From JBBDIM01 sp040880405 (GTDB lineage Bacteria; Planctomycetota; Planctomycetia; Pirellulales; Pirellulaceae): a stretch of DNA of 58,761 nt. Position 1 is the stretch's first letter; each line of letters starts with the position of its first letter. Both the position numbers and the translations under genes were made by a program. Below are positions 43,390-51,670 of the stretch, piece after piece. The notes beneath the pieces were generated by a model, which was not told the DNA's origin, did no database searches, and saw only the letters and a list, made by a program, of their open reading frames with translations. Location: assembly GCA_040880405.1 (NCBI GenBank), contig JBBDIM010000210.1, positions 1 through 58,761 on the forward strand, written 5' to 3'.

Positions 43390-44868
43390 CTAATCCCGCA
43401 GGTTATAGTCCTTGATTTTACGGTACAGCGTCCGCTCGCCGATCCCCAACAGCCGGGCCGCCTCTTCTCGGTTTTGCCCGGTGAATTTGAGGGTCTCCAG
43501 GATCAGCCACTCTTCCGCCTCGCTCATCGGATGTCCGACAAACGCGGAGAGCCCTTCCCCCGGCTCGACCAGCGGCGGCCCCGTTTTCGACAACCCTGTT
43601 TTCTGAAACCCCGGCTCCGGCTTGACCGGATCGAGATCGCCATCTCGCATCAGTTCCGGAGGCAGATCGTCCAGCCCCAGGGTCTCGTCCAAATCCAAGA
43701 CCACCATGCTCTCGACAAAGTTCCGCAGTTGGCGGACGTTGCCTGGCCAGTCGTAATCATAACACCTTTGGATCACGACGTTTTCGACCCCGCGGATCGT
43801 TTTCCCATGTCGTTTGGCGAACTGTTTGCGAAAGTGATCGAACAGCGGGATGATATCCTCCGGCCGATCCGCGAGCGGCGGAAGCTGCACCGTCACGATC
43901 CGGAGCCGATGATACAGGTCCGCGCGGAACTCCCCCTTGGCGATCGACTGTTCCAGATCGCGATTAGTCGCCGAGAGCAGCCGCACGCTAATCTTGATCG
44001 GCTTGTTTTCGCCGACCCGAGTGATCTCACCCGTTTCCAGCACCCGCAGCAACTTCACCTGGATCGGCATCGGCATATCACCGATTTCGTCCAGAAACAA
44101 GGTGCCGCCATGGGCATATTCGAGCCGTCCGATTCGCTCGCTCGCGGCGTCGGTATAGGCACCCTTGGCGTGGCCAAACAGCTCGCTTTCGAGCAGGTGC
44201 TCGCTCAGTTCGGCGCAGTTGAGCGGGACGAACGGCTTCTTTTTCCGGGGGCTGTTTTGGTGGATCGCCTGGGCCACCACCTCCTTGCCGGTCCCGGTAT
44301 CTCCCAGGATCAAGACACTCGCCTCGGTCGGGGCGATCCGCTTGAGTCGCTGGACCACCTGCTGCATCTTTTGGCTGCTGTAGATCAGCCCCTCGAAGCC
44401 GAACTTTTCATCCAGCCGCTTGAGCAGTTCGGCATTGGTTCGCTTCAGGGCGATCGTCTCGGCCGCTTTGAGGGTCGCCGCCCTCAGCTTATCTGGCGTG
44501 AGCGGCTTTTCGAGAAAGTTGAGTGCCCCTTGGCTCATCGCCTCGACCGCCATCGTCACGGTCGCGTGTCCGGTAACAACAATCACCTCGCAGCCAGGCA
44601 GGGCCTCTTTGGCCCTTTGCAAAATCCCCAGGCCATCGATCTCGTTCATGATCAGATCGGTGACGATAATCTCGAACGATTCCGCCTGGATCTTCGCCGC
44701 CCCGTCCGGGCCAGAGGTCGCGTAGCTGCAAATGAACCCGATCCGCTCCAGACTTTCCGCCATCGACATGGCGTGCGCCTTGTCGTTATCGACCACCAAC
44801 ACCCGAAACTCCTCCGCGCGGAGCGGGGCATCGCAAACATCATTCTCGTTTTTGGCGGCATCGGACAT
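43390..44868 (-). CDS. NtrC-type sigma54-dependent response regulator
   Basis: A 492-residue regulator with three domains: a receiver with the phosphoacceptor D71 (IIVTDLIMNEIDG), an AAA+ domain with Walker A GDTGTGKE at 189-196 and GTLFLDEIGDMPMPIQVKLL, and a Fis-type helix-turn-helix at the C-terminus (NREEAARLLGIGERTLYRKI). The sigma54-contacting loop, normally GAFTGA, reads GAYTDA at 236-241, with Asp in place of the second Gly. It should activate sigma54 promoters upon phosphorylation by the histidine kinase encoded just upstream; genes controlled are unknown. Confidence 0.93.
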   Translation of the reverse strand: MSDAAKNENDVCDAPLRAEEFRVLVVDNDKAHAMSMAESLERIGFICSYATSGPDGAAKIQAESFEIIVTDLIMNEIDGLGILQRAKEALPGCEVIVVTGHATVTMAVEAMSQGALNFLEKPLTPDKLRAATLKAAETIALKRTNAELLKRLDEKFGFEGLIYSSQKMQQVVQRLKRIAPTEASVLILGDTGTGKEVVAQAIHQNSPRKKKPFVPLNCAELSEHLLESELFGHAKGAYTDAASERIGRLEYAHGGTLFLDEIGDMPMPIQVKLLRVLETGEITRVGENKPIKISVRLLSATNRDLEQSIAKGEFRADLYHRLRIVTVQLPPLADRPEDIIPLFDHFRKQFAKRHGKTIRGVENVVIQRCYDYDWPGNVRQLRNFVESMVVLDLDETLGLDDLPPELMRDGDLDPVKPEPGFQKTGLSKTGPPLVEPGEGLSAFVGHPMSEAEEWLILETLKFTGQNREEAARLLGIGERTLYRKIKDYNLRD

Positions 44869-44921
44869 GGAAGTAATTTACCCCAACACCCCGTTTTCCT
44901 CCAGCACCGATTGACCCACTC

Positions 44922-45021
44922 GTAGCCACGCTTGCAAAAGCGTGGGAGAACTACTCACCCGCTTCGCCCCAGGGGCCAACCCAACCCGCAGGTCCCCCAC
45001 GGTCTTGGCGACCGTGGCTAC
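44922..45021. repeat. Family B 100-bp double-hairpin element, copy 2
   Basis: Same outer pair GTAGCCACG / CGTGGCTAC, same two inner hairpins and same length of exactly 100 bases as copy 1 (29712-29811); about 88% identical. It lies between the histidine kinase and response regulator genes. Confidence 0.85.
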
Positions 45022-45036
45022 CTCAAAAATTGGAAG

Positions 45037-45801
45037 CTACGCCGAAGCCGAGGACCGACCAATCCGCGCCGGTTTGGGGAATTCTATCGTGAACTGCGTA
45101 CCGCGGTCCATTTCGCTTTGCACATCGATGATCGCGTGATGGGCCTCGATAATCTTTTTGGCCAGCGGCAACCCGAGTCCGGAGCCGTTTTCTTTGGTCG
45201 AGTAGAACGGCTCGAACATCCGTAAGGCGGTCTCTTCGTTCATCCCGCACCCGGTATCGACCAAGCGGAGAGCGACCCCAGTGCGTGTCTCTCGCGTCTG
45301 GGCCATCAGTGACCCACCATGCGGCATCGCCTGGATCGCGTTGACCACCAAGTTCAACAGGGCGAAGTAGAGGGTCTCTCCATCCAGGTTGATGCTCGGC
45401 AGTTCGGCGTCGAGGTAGCGGATGATCTCGATCCCCGCCTGATCCGCCTGCGGCTGGATCATCGTGAGCACGCGTTCGACTTGCTCGTTGAGGTTGCCCG
45501 GCAGCAGATTCAAATCGCGAATCCGCGCAAACTTAAGGAAGTCATCCAACAGCGATTGCAGCCGCTGGCACTGCTCCTGCACCACCTTGGTCTTTTGCAG
45601 GGCCCGGCGTTCCGATGGCGTCTGCGGGTCGTACAGGTCCTCAGCCAACAGGTCCATGTTCATCCGGATGACCGAGATCGGGGTCTTGATCTCATGGGCC
45701 AAGGAGCCGGCCAATTGGGCCAACTCGCTGTACTGCGTTAGTAGGCGTTCGGTAATCGAAGACTGTGTCTCGGAGGAACCCGCGGAGGTGGACTCGGTCA
45801 T
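45037..45801 (-). CDS. NtrB-like soluble sensor histidine kinase
   Basis: A 254-residue kinase without membrane segments or an obvious sensor domain. The phosphoacceptor H36 is in AGSLAHEIKTPISVIRMNMD; the N box is LLNLVVNAIQAMPHGG, the G1 box DTGCGMNEE and the G2 box GSGLGLPLAKKI. With only 35 residues before the H box it must get its signal from another protein. It is the likely partner of the NtrC-type regulator 169 bases downstream on the same strand. The family B repeat sits between them, and the pnp terminator lies upstream. Confidence 0.9.
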   Translation of the reverse strand: MTESTSAGSSETQSSITERLLTQYSELAQLAGSLAHEIKTPISVIRMNMDLLAEDLYDPQTPSERRALQKTKVVQEQCQRLQSLLDDFLKFARIRDLNLLPGNLNEQVERVLTMIQPQADQAGIEIIRYLDAELPSINLDGETLYFALLNLVVNAIQAMPHGGSLMAQTRETRTGVALRLVDTGCGMNEETALRMFEPFYSTKENGSGLGLPLAKKIIEAHHAIIDVQSEMDRGTQFTIEFPKPARIGRSSASA

Positions 45802-45823
45802 GTCGGGTGACGGCTCAGGGGAC

Positions 45824-45854
45824 AAAAAAGCCCGGCGCGAAAACCGCGCCGGGC
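45824..45854 (-). terminator. Rho-independent terminator after pnp
   Basis: Minus-strand hairpin GCCCGGCGCG / CGCGCCGGGC (10 perfect pairs, 5-base loop, 45830-45854) followed by six T at 45829-45824. It lies 44 bases past the pnp stop and separates pnp from the histidine kinase gene. Confidence 0.92.
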
Positions 45855-45897
45855 GAAACTTTAATCGGAGAGACAAATCCGCGAGGCATATTTGGCC

Positions 45898-48102
45898 TTA
45901 ATCGCGACGCCGGCCGCCACCACCGCCACCGCGACGGTCGCCACCTCGTCCGCCACCACCACCGCCGCTGCGGGGACCGCGGGAACCAGCCCCTTCCATG
46001 TCCTGGGCAGGTTCGACATAGCCTTCCAAGGTCGCCTTGTGGCTCAGTTTGACCCGGTCGTGCTCGTCGACCAAGAGGACCTTCACGCGAAGCATTTCAC
46101 CCACTTTGATCACGTCGTTGACGTCCGAGACATACTCGCCTGAGAGTTCGCTGATGTGACACAAACCGTCCCGGCCAGGCATGATCTCGACGAACGCGCC
46201 GAATTCCTTGACGCTGGTAACCCGGCCTTCGTAGATCTTGCCGACTTCGACTTCGCCGGTGATCGCCTGAACCCGAGCCATCGCGGCCTCGGCCCATTCC
46301 TGATTGGAACTAGCGACACTGACGGTCCCGTCGTCCTCGATATCGATCGAGGCTCCGGTCTCTTCCTGGATCGCGCGGATCATCTTGCCGCCGGGGCCGA
46401 TCAACAGGCCGATCTTCTCCGGGTTGATCTTCGTCCGCAACATCCGCGGGGCCCACTTCGAGGTATCCTCGCGGGGCTGCGAAATAGTGGTCAGCATCTT
46501 CCGCAGAATCTCGATCCGGACCTCACGAGCCTGAATGATCGTGCCGCGGATGATCTCTTCGCTGATCCCCTTGATTTTGAGATCCAACTGGATCCCGGTG
46601 ATCCCGTTTTGGGTCCCGGCGATTTTGAAGTCCATGTCACCGAAGTGATCCTCCGAACCGAGGATGTCAGTCAACAGGACGTAGTCGTTGCCTTCCTTGA
46701 CCAGACCGATCGAGATTCCGGCCACCGGGTTGGTGATCGGCACCCCGGCGTCCATCAGGCCAAGGGTCGCCCCACAAACCGAAGCCATCGAGCTCGAACC
46801 GTTCGACTCCAAAATGTCGGAGATCACGCGGATCGTGTAGGGGAAATCATCCGGGCTGGGCAACACCGGGTTCACACTTCGCTCGGCCAACGCGCCGTGA
46901 CCGATCTCACGTCGTCCGGGACCCCGAATCGGGCGGCACTCGCCGACCGAGAACGAGGGGAAGTTGTAGTCCAGCATGAACTTTTTGGAGTACTCGTCGA
47001 TCAGACCATCGACCCGCTGTTCATCTCGCGGCGTACCGAGCACCACGGTGATCAGCGACTGGGTCTCGCCCCGCTGGAACACGGCCGAACCATGGACCCG
47101 CGGCAGAACGTCGACCGCACATTCGATCGCCCGCAAGGCCTTGCCATCGCGACCATCGGAGCGAACCCCGGCGAGGATCAGGTCTCGGATCACTCGCGCC
47201 TCGACATCGTGCCAGGCCGATTTCAGCTCGGCACTGGGAACGGCACCCTCGGCGTCTGGATCGGGGATGATCTCCGCCTTGACCCGCTCCTTCAGCGCCC
47301 GGACGGCGTCGGCTCGCTCTTGCTTGCCAACCACCTGCAAGGTCGATTTCAGGTCGTTGTAGTAGGTGTCCAGCAGACGCTGGTAAACCGCCGACTTAGG
47401 AGGAGATTGGAACTCCACCTTCTCCGGCTTGACCTTGTCGACGAGCTCTTGCTGCAGGGAGCAGACCTCGCGGATGTATTCGTGAGCCTTAAGAATCGCC
47501 TCGACCATCAGGTCTTCCGGCATCTCGCGGGCAAATCCCTCGATCATCAGGACCGAATCCTGGTTGCCGGTCACAATCAGGTCCAGTTCGCTTCCTTCAA
47601 GTTGCTCGAAGGTCGGGAATACAATCCACTGCTCTTCAACGCGTGCCAGACGAACAGTACCCAAAGGCCCCAGGAACGGCAGCGAGGAAACCGAGAGGGC
47701 GGCCGAACCACCGTTCATCGCCAATACGTCGCCATCGTACTGACGATCGCTCGAAAGCACGCTGCTCATCACCTGGACTTCGTCGTTGAAGCCCTCGGGG
47801 AACATCGGACGAATCGGCCGATCGATCAGCCGCGAAGAGAGAATTTCCTTGGTCGTGGGGCGACCTTCCCGCTTGATGAAACCACCGGGGAACTTACCAG
47901 CGGCGGCGGCCCGCTCGCGGTAGTCGCAGGTGAGGGGGAAGAAGTCGATCCCAGGCCGCGCGGGCCCACTCACGGTGGCGGTCAAGACGACCGTGTCACC
48001 ATACTTTACCAGGACGGCTCCAGCCGCCTGTTTGGCCAACATGCCCGTTTCAATGGACAAGACTTCTTGACCGATTTGCCGTTCAACTTTGATTGCTTCC
48101 AC
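45898..48102 (-). CDS. pnp: Polyribonucleotide nucleotidyltransferase with RGG-rich tail
   Basis: Phosphorolytic 3'-5' exonuclease of RNA decay, 734 residues. Two RNase PH-like domains are seen (ERAAAAGKFPGGFIKREGRP; FPSFSVGECRPIRGPGRREI), then KH (INPEKIGLLIGPGGKMIRAI) and S1 (GKIYEGRVTSVKEFGAFVEI). The last about 28 residues are only Gly, Arg, Asp, Ser and Pro, an RGG-type tail of probable RNA-binding character. GTG 48102 has GGAAAG upstream. rpsO is 145 bases upstream on the same strand, the classical rpsO-pnp arrangement, and a strong terminator follows. Confidence 0.96.
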   Translation of the reverse strand: MEAIKVERQIGQEVLSIETGMLAKQAAGAVLVKYGDTVVLTATVSGPARPGIDFFPLTCDYRERAAAAGKFPGGFIKREGRPTTKEILSSRLIDRPIRPMFPEGFNDEVQVMSSVLSSDRQYDGDVLAMNGGSAALSVSSLPFLGPLGTVRLARVEEQWIVFPTFEQLEGSELDLIVTGNQDSVLMIEGFAREMPEDLMVEAILKAHEYIREVCSLQQELVDKVKPEKVEFQSPPKSAVYQRLLDTYYNDLKSTLQVVGKQERADAVRALKERVKAEIIPDPDAEGAVPSAELKSAWHDVEARVIRDLILAGVRSDGRDGKALRAIECAVDVLPRVHGSAVFQRGETQSLITVVLGTPRDEQRVDGLIDEYSKKFMLDYNFPSFSVGECRPIRGPGRREIGHGALAERSVNPVLPSPDDFPYTIRVISDILESNGSSSMASVCGATLGLMDAGVPITNPVAGISIGLVKEGNDYVLLTDILGSEDHFGDMDFKIAGTQNGITGIQLDLKIKGISEEIIRGTIIQAREVRIEILRKMLTTISQPREDTSKWAPRMLRTKINPEKIGLLIGPGGKMIRAIQEETGASIDIEDDGTVSVASSNQEWAEAAMARVQAITGEVEVGKIYEGRVTSVKEFGAFVEIMPGRDGLCHISELSGEYVSDVNDVIKVGEMLRVKVLLVDEHDRVKLSHKATLEGYVEPAQDMEGAGSRGPRSGGGGGGRGGDRRGGGGGGRRRD

Positions 48103-48247
48103 GTTCTTTCCGTCCTACCAACAACGCACCAGAACGTCCCAGCGGCGGGTGCCTTGGAGGGAGCGTTTCGCCCAGCAATGACGCGGGCCAATCAGAACAT
48201 TCCGTGCTTGAATAAAAGTCGTAATCCCCAAAGGCCTTTCCAGGAAA

Positions 48248-48517
48248 CTACTTACGAATACCAAGACGTGCCAGCATGTCGAGGTACTTGCGCGGGTCGT
48301 GCCGCTTGATGTAGTCCAACAGACGACGACGACGGCTCACCATCGCCAACAGACCACGCTTGGTTGCATGATCTTTCTTGTTCTTTTGCATATGAGCGGT
48401 CAAATTGTTGATCCGCGTCGTGAGAATCGCGATTTGCACCTCAGGCGAGCCGGTGTCACTCGCCTCCCGTTGGAATTGACCGATCGCTTCTTCTTTTCTG
48501 TCTTTCGTAATTGACAT
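48248..48517 (-). CDS. rpsO: 30S ribosomal protein S15
   Basis: The 89-residue protein matches S15 in length and sequence: FQREASDTGSPEVQIAILTT, INNLTAHMQKNKKDHATKRG, VSRRRRLLDYIKRHDPRKY. S15 binds 16S rRNA early in small-subunit assembly. It lies upstream of pnp, as in many bacteria. Confidence 0.97.
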   Translation of the reverse strand: MSITKDRKEEAIGQFQREASDTGSPEVQIAILTTRINNLTAHMQKNKKDHATKRGLLAMVSRRRRLLDYIKRHDPRKYLDMLARLGIRK

Positions 48518-48773
48518 GGGCGAGCTTTTCTTAGGTCCGCAAAAGGTTATGTCTTAATTCTAGTCTCTACAACAACTTACAGCTTAACCGGCAGCTTAAT
48601 TCGGATCGGTGGGCCAGTCCCGGCACCACCCTAGGGCGTCGCCACGAATGTACCGAGGGCATCGTTGATCCGAGATTAAGTCCGTTAATGTAGCAGTCCC
48701 CACCGGTTTTGCAACTGCCTAACACCTCTTGGCATAGGACTTCTAGCCAAATGGGCGGGACTTCTCTTCCTCC

Positions 48774-51302
48774 TTATCGGTCAGCCCTGCCTGCCCTCTC
48801 GCGAAAGCTCGTCACCCTGGGTGGACGATCCGCCCTCAGTACCACCTCCACCGCCCCATCCTGGGCCGTGTTCAAGACTTCCGGCGAAGTCTCGAGGCCT
48901 TGAAGCCTCGCCGCATCCAACCCCTCGACTTCCTGTGATCCACTGCTGACCACCACCCACTTGGGCTGACACCAAGGGTAGAACGCCGCCGGATGGCTGT
49001 TCTGGCTGCCATGATGCGGGGCCATCACCACGTCGCAGGGGATCGGCTGCTCTGCCAGCAACCACTCCAGCCCCGGCGATTCCAAATCTCCCGGGAGCAA
49101 GATCCGCTGCCCGGCATACTCGATTAGCAGCACAATGCTGTTGGCGTTGTCGCTTCCCAACACCCCTCGTCCCGCCGGGTGCAGCACACTGATTTCCACC
49201 CCGCCTGGCAGGTCCAACCGGTCGCTGGCCGCGACCATCTTCACCGGGACCCCCAACCGCTCGATCTCTGCGGAGAGCCGCTCACCCAGTGGACTCGGAT
49301 CTCGGAGCATCGGCCAGGAGGCGTACACCACCCCGACGCTAAACCGCTCCATCAGTCCCGGCAGGCCGTTGTAATGGTCGACATCCTCATGCGAGAGGAC
49401 CACCGCGTCGAGATGCCGAATGCCGCGGCCTAAGAGCGTCGCCGAGGCGATTTCGCTTGCCCTTCGCGGCGAACCCAACCGGCCACAGTCGTACAAAATG
49501 GTCCGCCCCTCCGGCAATTCCAGCAGCACGGAGGTCCCATGCCCCACCGCCAAAAATGTACACCGCAGTTCCGGGCGTTGATCCCGCCATTGGTCGACCG
49601 CCAACGATTGCCCCAGTCCAACCGCGACCCACAGCGTCACGGCAACCACCAATTTCGGCAATCGACATCGTCGCCCCAGATACCAATAACCGCCACCCAG
49701 CACCACCGCATAAAACCCCGCTACCCACCAAACCGGCGGACCCGGCACCTGTCCCGGGGCAAAACTCACCGCATGGGCCTGCACGACGATCCACTCCATC
49801 GACGTTAGTAGCCAGGACATGACGCCCCCCATTCCCAGAGCGGCCGTCGGCCAAATCACATCCAACACCACCGCCCCCAAGCCGCTGATCAAGGCCAACG
49901 CCAAGGGGATCATCAGCAGCGGCGAGAGCAGCACGGTTGCCGGAGACGCCACCTGAAAGTGCAGCATCACCAGCGGCAACGTCACCAGCCAAACCACCAA
50001 CGATGCCAAATAGGCCTGTGTCGATTTCCTAAGTCCCCGCCGAGCCAACCGCTGAGGCCAAGGCCGCGTCTTGCGAATTAGCACCAGCAGCGGGTCGGTC
50101 GAGCCGAACCGGCCGGAAATGCTTCCCAGCCAAACCAACGTCCCGACCGCCAAAAACGAGAGCTGCGTCCCCGCCTGGAACATACTCGTTGGGTTGAGCG
50201 CCAACACCAAAATCCAAGCCGCCGCCAAGCTATTGGCGAAATGATGCCCTCGGTACAGCAGTTGCCCGCTGTAAATCGCCAAGATCAAGATCGAGGCCCG
50301 CACAATCGGGGCGCGGACATCAACCAACAGCAAATACCCCACCGTAAACAACAGCAAGAGCAGCGGCGGCCCCCAGGAAGGCAGCGGCAGAAGTCTCGCC
50401 CCACCATAAATCAGCAGGGCCAACACCCCCAAATGCAGACCGGAAAGGGCCAGCAGATGCACGGTGCCCGTTTCGACAAACGCCTCGGTAATCGCCGGGT
50501 CGAGCATCTCGCGCCTTCCCAGCAGCACCGTCTCGGCCATCGGGTAGGCCTCAGGGTGGACGACTCGCCGCAAACTCTCGGCCACCCCGGCCCGCAATTC
50601 GGCCAGAAAACCCCGCGCCGACCAACCCCCGGTTCCTGAAACAACGCGGACACACTCCGGAAAATTGGCTCGGGCAAACACCAGCGAACGCTGCGTCCGG
50701 GCATACCGCGCGAAATCGAACTCCCCCAGGTTCAGCGGCGGGGCGCTCGAGGAGAATTGACAAAACACCCGCACCGTGTCTCCCGGGCGGACCACCATTT
50801 GATCCGCATGCACAATCAGGCTGACTCGGCCACTGACCCGCCGCCACTGCACTCCATCCCGCGCCGCCGTTACTTGTAGCGGCACCTTGGTGACATCGGT
50901 TGGCGTGAATGAGGCGAACGGATGCGGCTCACCCGCCGGAATCAGTCGCGGTGCGTCGAGGACCACACCCTCCAGCGCGATCGGTCGGCGCGTTTCGCTG
51001 GCGGCCAGCGCGATTTCATCCTGCCGGTACGCATGCCAATGCCGATGATGGAGCACGCCGCCACAAGCGACGATCCCCAATAACAGCGTCACCTGAGCCG
51101 TCCGGTTCCGCCGCTGCCAAAACAGGAGCCCCCACACCGGCAAGCTGAAGACCGCGAGCACCGCTAAGATGATCGGCGATAGAGCGAGGCTCGCATCCAG
51201 TCCGACACCCACCGACAGCGCTGCGGCAACCAGGACCAGAGGAAAGCGATATTGCCTCGGCCGAGATCGCGGCGGATCGGTGGAGCTTTCAGGACCTGCC
51301 AT
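48774..51302 (-). CDS. comEC: ComEC/Rec2 family DNA-uptake channel protein
   Basis: An 842-residue inner-membrane protein that carries single-stranded DNA into the cytoplasm during transformation. It has the N-terminal DUF4131 part with an OB-like segment (SLIVHADQMVVRPGDTVRVF), the competence membrane domain with VHLLALSGLHLGVLALLIYG and TQLSFLAVGTLVWLGSISGR, and a C-terminal metallo-beta-lactamase domain with VVLSHEDVDHYNGLPGLMER and VVMAPHHGSQNSHPAAFY. ATG 51302 is used; a GTG at 51413 would add 37 residues including an extra hydrophobic stretch and cannot be excluded. No other competence genes are adjacent. Confidence 0.9.
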   Translation of the reverse strand: MAGPESSTDPPRSRPRQYRFPLVLVAAALSVGVGLDASLALSPIILAVLAVFSLPVWGLLFWQRRNRTAQVTLLLGIVACGGVLHHRHWHAYRQDEIALAASETRRPIALEGVVLDAPRLIPAGEPHPFASFTPTDVTKVPLQVTAARDGVQWRRVSGRVSLIVHADQMVVRPGDTVRVFCQFSSSAPPLNLGEFDFARYARTQRSLVFARANFPECVRVVSGTGGWSARGFLAELRAGVAESLRRVVHPEAYPMAETVLLGRREMLDPAITEAFVETGTVHLLALSGLHLGVLALLIYGGARLLPLPSWGPPLLLLLFTVGYLLLVDVRAPIVRASILILAIYSGQLLYRGHHFANSLAAAWILVLALNPTSMFQAGTQLSFLAVGTLVWLGSISGRFGSTDPLLVLIRKTRPWPQRLARRGLRKSTQAYLASLVVWLVTLPLVMLHFQVASPATVLLSPLLMIPLALALISGLGAVVLDVIWPTAALGMGGVMSWLLTSMEWIVVQAHAVSFAPGQVPGPPVWWVAGFYAVVLGGGYWYLGRRCRLPKLVVAVTLWVAVGLGQSLAVDQWRDQRPELRCTFLAVGHGTSVLLELPEGRTILYDCGRLGSPRRASEIASATLLGRGIRHLDAVVLSHEDVDHYNGLPGLMERFSVGVVYASWPMLRDPSPLGERLSAEIERLGVPVKMVAASDRLDLPGGVEISVLHPAGRGVLGSDNANSIVLLIEYAGQRILLPGDLESPGLEWLLAEQPIPCDVVMAPHHGSQNSHPAAFYPWCQPKWVVVSSGSQEVEGLDAARLQGLETSPEVLNTAQDGAVEVVLRADRPPRVTSFRERAGRADR

Positions 51303-51383
51303 AAAGGGCCAAGGGGCGAAGCTAAAGAAGAGAACGAAACCCACCAATTGTACTACCAGAGAATCGCGACCGATACGGCTGTG

Positions 51384-51530
51384 GTCCGTCCAGCGAGAGT
51401 TTGCTAGTGCCACGCACCTGAGCGGCGGGGTTCAACCCCGCCGTGTACTTGATCGGCGGAGGTTAACCCTGCAACACACTTAATCGGCGGGGATTAACCC
51501 CGCCGCTCGGGTGCATTCAATCAAAGTTTA
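51384..51530. repeat. Family J: 31-base palindromic unit repeated three times
   Basis: Three tandem 31-base units, 51421-51451, 51452-51482 and 51483-51513, share the pattern A.CGGCGG.G.TTAACCC.GC. Units 1 and 3 are palindromic (GGCGGGG/CCCCGCC). Outer arms GCACCTGAGCGGCGGGGTT (51414-51432) and its near-perfect complement (51497-51515) frame the array. Flanking short matches to GTCCGTCC..AGAGTTT (51384) resemble the outer end of family A. It occupies the space between the divergent comEC and sulfatase genes. Confidence 0.8.
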
Positions 51531-51670
51531 CGAGTGGCACCCAGCAAATAATTGCGACGTCGAATTGAGAGAGGTGATTGTGGAAAGCGTCTGCCCTGTG
51601 CGTTATGGTAAAGGACGTAATCTCCGGCCTCCTCACCCTCCTCCCCTGCCCCCATCACGAGAAAACGCCC

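Noticed and set aside
51421..51513. CRISPR array
   Set aside because: Three units repeat directly next to one another without unique spacers; there are no cas genes.
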